In this document: one piece after another, positions 55,852 to 64,000 of the stretch
Layout of the letters: each line of letters begins with the position of its first letter
How positions within the stretch are numbered: the first letter of the stretch is position 1
Assembly: GCA_026018925.1 (NCBI GenBank)
Contig: JAKSZU010000027.1
Coordinates: 3,605,531-3,669,530 of the forward strand
DNA length: 64,000 nucleotides
Direction of reading: 5' to 3'
From: Tupaia tana
Taxonomy: Eukaryota > Chordata > Mammalia > Scandentia > Tupaiidae
The notes under the pieces: model-generated
The model's input: the letters and a program-made list of their open reading frames with translations, nothing else
The model's database searches: none
What the model was told of the DNA's origin: nothing
Translations under genes and position numbers: made by a program

Positions 55852-58119
55852 GAATGCAGTCCAACCCCACTTCCTGCCCCAGCTCCTTCGCCTCCGTCCT
55901 CACTTCCCTGGCTTTCTGTCCTTGCCAGGGCTTTCCATCATCTGACATACTATATGTTTTACTTACTGTCTGTTACCATTTGCCCATCTCCTTCAATCCC
56001 CGTTTGAGGATCACTTTCATGAAGGCGAGCATGTCTCTCTCACTGGCTGTCTCCCTCCGCTGGCCAGCACGTCGCTGGTGCTTCACACACACTGTTAGCA
56101 GCAGCTGCCCCGCTCGGTCTGAGCTCTCCCGTGACTCCTAGTGCTGGCCGGCTGCCTGTGCTCTCGGTCCCCTCCGCCCCAACCTGAGAGTGTCGCTCCT
56201 GCATCCTCATCTCCCGCTCTCCTGCATCATTCCCTCAGCAGGGCCAGGGTGACGGTGCAAGGTCCGTGCTGATTTCTCCTCCGCATCCCGCCCCTTTCTG
56301 GTTACCACCTCGGCTTTCTCTACTCACAGCACGGTAATGTCAAAGTCCCTTCGCACGCTAATTCTGCCAACTCTGATTTGGGGCTACTGAGCTCTGATGG
56401 TGACCTCTTGACCACTGCTCCGAGGTCCTCCAGGTCGGCCACCGCTTCTGCTCTGCAGAGCCAGAGGTCCCTCCTTACTCCGCTCTACCGCAGCAGCGCC
56501 AGCTCCCTAGCGGGCCTGCTCCCTGTCGCCCACCTTCTCGAGGCTTCCACGGTCTGCCAGCACCGTCCTGGCAGATGGAGGACGCCACAAGTGAGCACTC
56601 GTTCAATGAGCAGCTATTTTCCACAGGACTCATAATCTTACACTACCTGGGGCCATTCTCTCAACGACCCGCTGTGATGACAAATGATTATAGTTGAGGG
56701 AGGAAGTCCGACTCCATGACAATATTGATGTTTGTATTTTTATTGCCCAGATTATTAATAGAAACTTATTCCTTTTTCATACTTTGCTTCACAGAAGTGG
56801 GATGTTGAAAAATCAAGTTTGAGAGGTCCACGTACCTGATTTCAGTTACCTCGATTTCACTATCTCCCTCTCCCAGATCTACTGGCAGCACTGGCACAGT
56901 AATTCGACTTTTTACATAACAGCTCTATCCTGGCATTACCCGCTACTGCTCTGAAACGGAACGTATCGAGACTCCTGCAATAAAAAGGAAAGAACACTGT
57001 GCTTCTTACTCCCCTGAACTGCTCTCTAACGGCAGCGAACGCCATGGGCTACGTCTGTGGGCCTTACACGGCTCTGGAGACAGGACGGATAAAATCAGAA
57101 ACCTGGCATTCGGCTTTAAGATCTATTCGTTGATGACTCAATGAGATGTGGAAAAATAAGTTCAAATGGTTTCTTTTGCACGGACTTTCATCTTTAAAGA
57201 ATGGGGCTATGAAATGTCCTTCTAAAATGATGAGAAATGGAGATCAAGGGTCCACAGTCACGATGAACGCCGTGTGGGTTTCAGTCGCCTCATGACGTAG
57301 GGCCTTCCCCATCTCTGGCCCAGGGTGGCCAGAGAGAAGGCACACCACACACGCTTACTGAGAAGAAGGAATGAATGAGACGCAAAGAACTCGGTTCCAG
57401 ACTAACCAGGCTTCGTCACCGAGGCGTCACATTCTCCTCAGCGGTCCACGCGCTGCCATTTCTTGGGTGGGAGGGGACAGAAGAGCTACCAGGATGCTGA
57501 AGTTCTGCTGCGTTTTTGGTTTGCTTGTTTGCAAGTCAAGATCCATAATTCACAGATATGAAGAAGTTATAATGCTGTTACCCTTTTTTATACACAAATA
57601 TGTACTAGTCAAATTCCCACACTGCCAGTTGTAAAATTTATATGTTGATAAAAGTGCTGAGAACTGCCGCAGCGTTACCAGGAGGATATGGTTAGCGCGT
57701 CTTCATTACTACTAATAACCGTGAAAAACATATAGATCAAGCTCGAGCTGCGCCATTTTTCAAGCGAATAGCTCTTAAAAGGGGATGAGCACTGTTTTCT
57801 GGTTTTGAACATTTTGGCTTGTTTTTAACTACCTTCCCCCTCATCTGCCACCCAGAGCTTTCAGAATATTTTCTTTTCAAAACAACTATTGAGGGTGACA
57901 TTGTCTTGAAGGCTAGAAACAGCTGGACGGCGTGGTGGCCAGTTTGTTTTCAGGCATGCCAGCTTTCAGGCTAGCGTGATCTGATTTGGACCCAGAATGT
58001 GAATAACAGCATTCTTCGTGTGAAATATCAAACAACTTCTAGCAGTTACTGATGATTCGAGGCGCACTAGTAAGTCATGTGTGCTGAATTAGTGAAAATT
58101 AATGCGGTTGTCCCAGGAG
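55847..58119. other. Repeat-poor intron stretch
   Basis: About 2.3 kb with no recognisable SINE/LINE. The first part (55.85-56.65 kb) is C/T-rich on the plus strand, which keeps ORFs open by composition. No exon supported. Confidence 0.4.
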
Positions 58120-58366
58120 GAGGGGGAGAGAGTGAGAGAGAGAGAGTGAGAGAGAGAGAGAGAGAGAGAGGAGAGGAAAGTGAGAAATCACTCCCTCTCC
58201 GGGGGATGGCCACGCCATTACTCCTTTTCTAGCGTCTTCTCAGGATTTTGGCCATGCACGCACATGTGCCGGGTATGTTTTTTCAAGCTGTCGGCTCTGG
58301 GACTTAACTGCTTGGTTGGCTGTGTGGGATCCAGCCACCTAAACCTCCATGCCACCTGCTGGTCCT
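58120..58366 (-). repeat. tRNA-derived SINE, old class, with (GA)n expansion
   Basis: A (GA)n tract at about 58126-58172 has expanded in the purine-rich body segment. Then gatggccacgccattactcc, tgtgtgggatccagccacct and the end cacctgctggtcct. Confidence 0.9.
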
Positions 58367-58643
58367 CAAGTGACTTTCAGATAGAAAATCCTACAATTTT
58401 GTGACTCGAAGAAAGAAAACATGTGCTTATTGAATTTCAGACCAGAGGGTAAGAGACACTCAATATATCAGATAAAATAATTAAAATTTAAAATAATCTC
58501 ACAAGCTAGCAAGAGAGAGAAACAGATAAAATTTAACAAAGATAAATAAAAACTGGCGTATCTGTTTAAACTTTTTATAATCACATGCTCTATGTAGGAT
58601 ATGGGGATATGGCCTAATATGAGTTCAAATAAAGTGGATTATG

Positions 58644-58647
<4 letters not shown>

Positions 58648-58693
<46 letters not shown>

Positions 58694-58933
58694 AGAGGTT
58701 TTTGCTATAGGGCGCGTGCACTTGCCAGAAAGACAGACAGAGACAGAAAGTGAGAAATCACCTCCCGGGGGGGATGGCCATGCCACAATCCCTTCTCCTC
58801 CATTCTCCTCTCGGGATCTTGGGTATGCATGCACACGCACCTGGTGTGAATTTAAGCTACCAGGTCCGGGACTTGAACCATAGTTGACTACATGGGAGTC
58901 CATTGACATAGCCATGATGCCAACTGCTGGTCC
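58648..58933 (-). repeat. tRNA-derived SINE, young long class, with a 45-base T-run
   Basis: The run 58648-58692 is 45 consecutive T (a 45-base A tail in SINE sense), followed by gagaggtttttgctataggg. The body is complete and it ends aactgctggtcc. Confidence 0.96.
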
Positions 58934-59231
58934 TTTTTATTTTTTTTCTTTTTCATATTTATTTCTTCTATATCAATCTATTTGAAAATTTTAAACAGTT
59001 TCCAGGGTTGCAACACAATACTTTTCTAGCATTTAAGCTAATATTCAGGATGTACTTCTGTTTAAAAGTTCTATGAGCTGATGTCCTTGAACTCTATAAA
59101 GTGAATTGGTTTCTAGCTTTCTTAACCTGTAATTCTGAGGTGGACAGTATCAAATTTATTTCAATAAAACACCTACACCTAATTTTAATTTGCTCGCCAT
59201 AGTGTAAGTTATGGTTTTCCTAGTACTTATC

Positions 59232-59495
59232 ATTTTTTTTAAGAGAGAAAATTTTTGCTGTGGGACGTGTGTACTCACTGGAGACAGAGACAGAGACAAA
59301 GAGATAGAAGGTGGGAAATCACCCCTCAGGATGGTGGCCACACTGCAATCCCTTCTCCTACATTCTCTTCTTCGGATTTTGGGCATGCATGCACATGTTC
59401 CTGGCTGAGTTTTAAGCCATTGAGTCCGGGACTTGAACTTTTGTCAACTACGTGGGAGTTAAGTGATGTAACCATTAATGCCATCTGCTGGTCCC
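59232..59495 (-). repeat. tRNA-derived SINE, long class
   Basis: It reads gaaaatttttgctgtgggac ... ccacactgcaatcccttctc ... catctgctggtccc. Confidence 0.92.
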
Positions 59496-60130
59496 AAAGT
59501 AAATTCATTTTTTATCTCCAGAAACTCTAAATTTTATGGGTCTTTATTAAAATTAAGTGATAAAACTAGCTTGCTATGACTTATTCCTTAGGAGTTTGAG
59601 TTTCAAGACAAACACACTTCCCTTTGGCTATGAAGACTATAATTAGTTTATACACAGCAGGCAAATTTTTGTCAATGTGAGGTGAAGCAAAAGGGGTAGT
59701 GCTTGTTAGGAATAAAAAGCCAGCACCAATGGGTGGATATAAGCTAGACTCTAGGGTTCACCTAATTGGTTCTGAGCATAAATTATACTAGTGGTTAAGT
59801 TAGCATTACAAGTAATAAGCAATTATGCATTAATCATGGTATATAAAATCTACATTTCTCCAGATAAATTTATAGGAATAAATATTGAGGTTTCTGTTTC
59901 TGGAATGAGTTTTCAACTAATTTATTTCCTGGCCCAATGTACCTGAGGGATATAAATCATCCCCATTAATAACCACGGTTTTCACTAGCAGAGTCTCTGG
60001 GGGTTAGGAATTCTCTGGCCTAGGAGAACACATCAGAATGGGAAAGGACTTAATTCTGAGTCTATCTGTTGAGGGCTTTTGCCCTCCTTATCTCTTTTTT
60101 CTCACTTTGAGAATCATAATACAGCTTCGG

Positions 60131-60164
<34 letters not shown>

Positions 60165-60249
60165 AAAACCAAAAACCAAAACCAAAAGAACAAAATAAAG
60201 CAAAAATAGCTGCAATCAAACATATATCAAGTGTTAACTACTAGGGTAT
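59496..60249. other. Intron stretch with an A-run
   Basis: AT-rich unique-looking sequence with a 28-base A-run at about 60135-60162 followed by an (AAAACC)-like stretch. No repeat recognised before the A-run, so its source is unclear. Confidence 0.35.
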
Positions 60250-60490
60250 TAGTTCTGTGGCCTAAGGGTTAATAAAGCCAGATAATACATGGCCAAGCAT
60301 GTGGTTCAAATCCAGGTCCTGGTGGCTTGAAAATCATGCTGGACACATGTGTGTGCATGCCCCAAATTCTGACATGGTAGGAAAATGAATAAGGGATGAT
60401 GGTGTGACCATACCCCACTGGGGATGCTTTCTCCCTCGCCCTCTCTCTCTGGCAAGTAAATATACCTTCTAGCAAATTAAAAATAAAAAG
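60250..60490 (+). repeat. tRNA-derived SINE, old class
   Basis: It reads ctgtggcctaagggttaata, atgtggttcaaatccaggtc, the body gggatgatggtgtgaccata, and ends ccttctagcaaattaaaaat. Confidence 0.85.
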
Positions 60491-60628
60491 AATTAACTAT
60501 TAGGATTTTAAGACAGGGTTACATAAACCAATAAAATATAAAGGAACATATAAGTCCACAAAAAGAAACAGTAACATTTGAAAAATGTAGGCATAGGAAG
60601 GTACAGGTTAGATGTAGAAAACAAGAGA

Positions 60629-60885
60629 GGGGCCAGCAGGTGGAGTGGTGGTAAAGGTGCTGGACTCCCACTTGGCCAAGTGCAGTTCGAGTCTCAGACT
60701 TGGCAGCTTGAAAATCACTCCAGGCACATATGCATAGATGCCCAAAATCCCAGCAGAAGAATGGAGGAGAAAGGCTTGTGGCATGGCTCTTCCCCCTACA
60801 GTATGATTTCTCGCTTTACCTCTCACTGTCTTTCTGTCTCTCATAGTGCACATACATGACCAATGGCGAAAACCTTTAAAAAAGA
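60629..60885 (+). repeat. tRNA-derived SINE, long class
   Basis: It starts ggggccagcaggtggagtgg, has a B-box region gcagttcgagtctc, and ends ccaatggcgaaaacctttaa. Confidence 0.93.
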
Positions 60886-61519
60886 AGTAACAGAGGAATT
60901 TATTTTCTCTTACTTAAAAACAAAACAAAACAAAACAGTGAGACCACTATACTAAAAACTTTAAAATATCTGAGAAGTCGAAGATTTAATTAAAGGGAGG
61001 GATAGCCTATGTTCATGGATTAGATAATTCAATAAAGTGAAGGCACTGATCTATAAACTCAATGTAATTCCAGTCAAAATCCTAGCTATCTTAATAAAAG
61101 TTGGTATGTTGATTGCAAAATTCATATTGGAAATGCAAAGGTCCTAAAATGGTCCCTCACCCTTCCCCAAGAAGAGAGAGTGAGAGAACACACAGTTGAA
61201 GGATAGCTGACTTAAAATCAAGACTTGCTATAAAACTACATAATGAAGCCAGTGTGTTATTAGAGAAAGGACAGAGTCCAGAAATGGACTCATATGTATA
61301 TGGCCAACTGATTTTCGATCAAAGATCCCATTTAATCCTATGGGGAAAGGGAAGATATTTTAACAAATGGCACTCAACAACTGAGTATCTGAGAAAAAGA
61401 TGAATCTCAACTTTTATGTCATTGCACAGAAAAACATTAATATGAGGTGCCTCACAGATTCAAACACAAGTGTTAGAAGCGCACAGCTTGTAGAAGGAAA
61501 TGAAATATCTGGGAGACTA

Positions 61520-62107
61520 TATGGTAGGGGGGGTGATTCCATAGTCCTGGACTCCCCAAACCCTGCACATTCCAAAGGTGTTCAGGACTTTCCCTTGACT
61601 GATTTCTGGAAGGAAGCTTGTAAGCCTTTGAATATCCTGTCCAATAAGAGTGTTTTTTTTTTATCCCTGGGCCTTAGGCTACATCAAATTGTTTATGCTA
61701 ATACTGGGATTTATCATGACGACCTGTTTTTGTTCACCTGGTCCCTGAGCCACAAGGTATCAGTTTTGACCTTCGGGGGTCTGGAAACTGAGTGGCTAAT
61801 ATCAGTCACACAAGCAATCTATGATGAAATGATTTTACACTGGGACATCAAAGCGTGGGTGAGCCTCCTTAGTTGGAACTATTTTCCGTGTACAGTCTCA
61901 TACTGTTGTTGGGAGAATTAAGTGCACCATTAGGAGAGGACGACTGTAGTCTGTAATTCTTTTTCTTAGACCCCAACTTTTTCCCCTTCATTACTTTAAT
62001 CTGCATTGTTTCATAATAATATACTATAACCATGAGTCTACAGCTTCTTCTAGTCCTTCTGTTAAATCCTTGAACCTGACTAATGGTCTTGGGAACTCTC
62101 TATGGTA
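61520..62107 (+). mobile_element. Solitary ERVL-like LTR remnant inserted in the L1
   Basis: About 574 bp between two copies of tatggta (61520-61526 and 62101-62107) interrupts the L1. The segment gagcctccttagttggaact ... gttgggagaattaagtgcac ... taggagaggacgactg and the end taatctgcattgtttcataa ... ataaccatgagtctacagct ... tccttgaacctgactaatgg ... tcttgggaactc follow the order of mammalian ERVL/MaLR-type LTRs. No internal retroviral genes are present. The 173-codon ORF over the L1/LTR junction (61400-61921) is not a gene. Confidence 0.75.
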
Positions 62108-62736
62108 AAAACTAAGGGTAGGCAAAACTATTTTACACAGAAAACAAAAACCACTAGAATGATACACAAAATGAGCTTCATCAAAATGAAAATTTCCTAT
62201 TTATCAAAAAGAAACCATTATGAAAATGATTGGGCAAGCCACACACTGGAAAGTAATACTTGCCATACATACACCTAACAAGGATTCTTATCCAGAATAC
62301 ATAAAGGAATCCTAAAAGTCAAGAAAAAGACAAACTACCCATTAAAAGATAGACAAAATACTTGAAAAAATATTTCACAAAAGATATAGGTCACCAATAT
62401 ACTGTAAAAATAGGTTCAACATCATTAGTTATCGGGAATATGCAAATTAAACCACAACGAGATACCGTATCATACCAACTAGAATGGTTAAAGTAAAGAA
62501 GGCTGACAATAGCAAATGTTGGCAAGAATGTGGAGCAATCAGAATTCTCAGATACTACTGATGCAAATGAAAAAAGGTATAATTACACTACAAAACAGTT
62601 TGGTAGTTTCTTACAAAGTTATACAAACAACTACCCTTTAATACAACAATTTAATTTCTGTTCATTCAAGAAAAATAAAATCACATATCTATAAACAACA
62701 ACAACAAGGAACATCAAAATCTCTGTAAAAATGTCA

Positions 62737-62985
62737 TGGGGCTGGCCCTGTAGCACAGCCTGCATGGGAGACCGGATTCCACATGGGCAACTGTGATTTG
62801 ACTCCTGGCCCCGGGGCTTAGAAGATGTGCTGGCATGTGTACGAGCATGCCGAAGTGCCTGATGGGAGGGAAAACTCGAAGAAAGGATTGCAGCATGACT
62901 GTACCCCACCGGAGGGGACGCTTTCTCTTTCTCTCTCTCTCTCTGGTGGGCATAGGTGCCCTCTGGCTATTATTATTATTATTTT
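62737..62985 (+). repeat. tRNA-derived SINE, old class, inserted in the L1
   Basis: It reads ggggctggccctgtagcaca, ccggattccacatgggcaac, gtgatttgactcctggcccc, and the body aggattgcagcatgactgta. A (TTA)n tail follows. Confidence 0.88.
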
Positions 62986-62999
62986 TTACGCTGTGTTCA

Positions 63000-63255
63000 G
63001 GGGCTGGCAGATGGCACAGCAGTTATATTGCTGGACTCCTACATGGCTGACTGCAGTTCGAGTCCCGGACCTGGTGGCTTCAAAATCACACCAGGCGTAT
63101 GTGCATGCGTGCCCAAGATCCCAGGAGGAGAATGGAGGAGGAGGGGTTGCAGCACGGCCATCTGCCCTGGGGGGTAATTTCTCATTTCCCTCTCACTGTT
63201 TGTGTTTCTCTCTCCAGTGAGTGAACACGCCCTAAGGCAAAAACTTTTTAAAAAA
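63000..63255 (+). repeat. tRNA-derived SINE, long class, directly behind another copy
   Basis: It starts ggggctggcagatggcacag, has B box gcagttcgagtcccgg, the body gagaatggaggaggaggggt, and ends ccctaaggcaaaaacttttt. Confidence 0.93.
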
Positions 63256-63712
63256 ATGTTTATGGAAGCCCCATATCTGGAAATGAGTCAATATTCATCA
63301 ACAGCAGACTATATCAACAACTTGTGGTAAATTCATATGATGAAATATTGTAATAATCTAAAGGAATGGACCTTTGATATACACACGAACAACACGGCAA
63401 GATCTCAGAAACATTACGCCAAGTGAAAAAGGGCAGACACAGAGAGTGTACACAGGATGGTCCTAATTATGGGAAGTGCAAGGACAGGTAAAACTCACAG
63501 ATGAGGACAGACACCGAGAGAAGCTGCTTCGGGAGGAGGGGGTTGGAAGTGACTGTAAGAGACGGGAGAGAATTCTGGGGTAAAAGAAATGTTTACTCTA
63601 GGTATGTCATTTTAAAAGGTGGGTACACAGGTATACACAACTGTCGAAATTAATCAGACTGAATACTTAACATGTGCATATTACCACAAATTATACCTGT
63701 TTTTTTTTAAAG

Positions 63713-64000
63713 GAAAAAGATCTATTTACTCCAGACTAGATAGGAAGTAGTATTACCACTTTGGCTACATAGATTAAGAATGAACAACCTTCTTTGACAC
63801 AACAGAAAGAGGACTTCAGATATAAATGTGTTTATCACACAAATGCTTAGTAATTTGAATGCAAAAGCATCACTATCTGTATAGCCATCAATATTCTTTG
63901 AAATTCTCATTAGTCAATTCCTAAGGACGATAATACTGGACTCCTTGGCTTTATGGTTTAGGGAACATTACTAGCATACTAGCATGTTATTTCTTCACCA
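63713..64000. other. Intron stretch at the window edge
   Basis: AT-rich unique-looking sequence. I see no exon or repeat. Confidence 0.3.

Larger units (their letters stand above)
60960..63712 (+). mobile_element. Old L1 (LINE-1) fragment, interrupted by an LTR and two SINEs
   Basis: Three blocks keep L1 order. Block 60960-61519: aaactcaatgtaattccagt, atggccaactgattttcgat, aaatggcactcaacaactga. Block 62108-62736: gggtaggcaaaactatttta, ggattcttatccagaataca, aaattaaaccacaacgagat. Block about 63256-63712: 3' end with atgtgcatattaccacaaatta and a short A tail. It is heavily decayed with many stops, so it is an ancient copy. Confidence 0.88.

Noticed and set aside
56860..57045. Possible upstream TBC1D5 exon
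   Set aside because: I looked right of 54970 for the exon encoding the end of the TBC-domain region and found no matching peptide or in-phase splice pair; it is probably outside the window.
61400..61921. 173-aa ORF
   Set aside because: It crosses the junction of an old L1 and an LTR and matches neither L1 nor retroviral protein order.

Overview
This window is vertebrate nuclear DNA from a placental mammal. It has long introns, dense tRNA-derived SINEs with A-tails and target-site duplications, L1 fragments, an LTR remnant, MIR-like ancient repeats, microsatellites and minisatellites. There is no prokaryotic gene organisation: the many short ORFs are chance or repeat-derived. A 7SL-like SINE near 16.8 kb suggests Euarchontoglires, but this is a weak inference. 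I could not name the order or species from the SINE family.

The only protein-coding gene I can support is TBC1D5, a Rab7 GTPase-activating protein and retromer/autophagy regulator, on the minus strand. Six consecutive coding exons can be joined by splice sites and compatible phases: 54970-54714, 41448-41285, 17885-17786, 8500-8421, 7655-7524 and 3803-3513. Together they encode the last 340 residues, ending in the conserved C-terminal LC3-interacting region (FTIV, then SPLDI and stop). The TBC catalytic domain and all upstream exons lie beyond the right edge of the window. The 3'UTR runs leftwards from 3512, with poly(A) signal candidates at 2939, 1355 and 400. DNA left of about 380 is probably intergenic.

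Layout: 1-380 is GC-rich flank, and 381-3512 is the putative 3'UTR, free of SINEs. 3513-8500 holds the last three coding exons and short introns. 8501-17785 is an intron with a 49-50 bp minisatellite and a 7SL-like element. 17886-41284 is a 23 kb intron holding two more minisatellites, many SINEs and a repeat-poor block (about 28.0-31.6 kb) with a notable hairpin. 41449-54713 is an intron with an L1 3' fragment and a nested SINE. 54971-64000 is part of the next intron, with a 45-T SINE tail and an old L1 interrupted by an LTR and two SINEs.

The dominant non-coding feature is one SINE family, about 50 copies. It has a tRNA-like head with recognisable A and B boxes, a unique body ending near CTATAGCAAAA, and an A-rich tail. 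At least three structural classes are present: young long, short internally deleted, and old 'GGGATCCAG' type. I found no evidence of a novel molecular system. The most useful leads are the SINE family structure, the clustered minisatellites, the hairpin in the repeat-poor intronic block, and the nested insertion histories.
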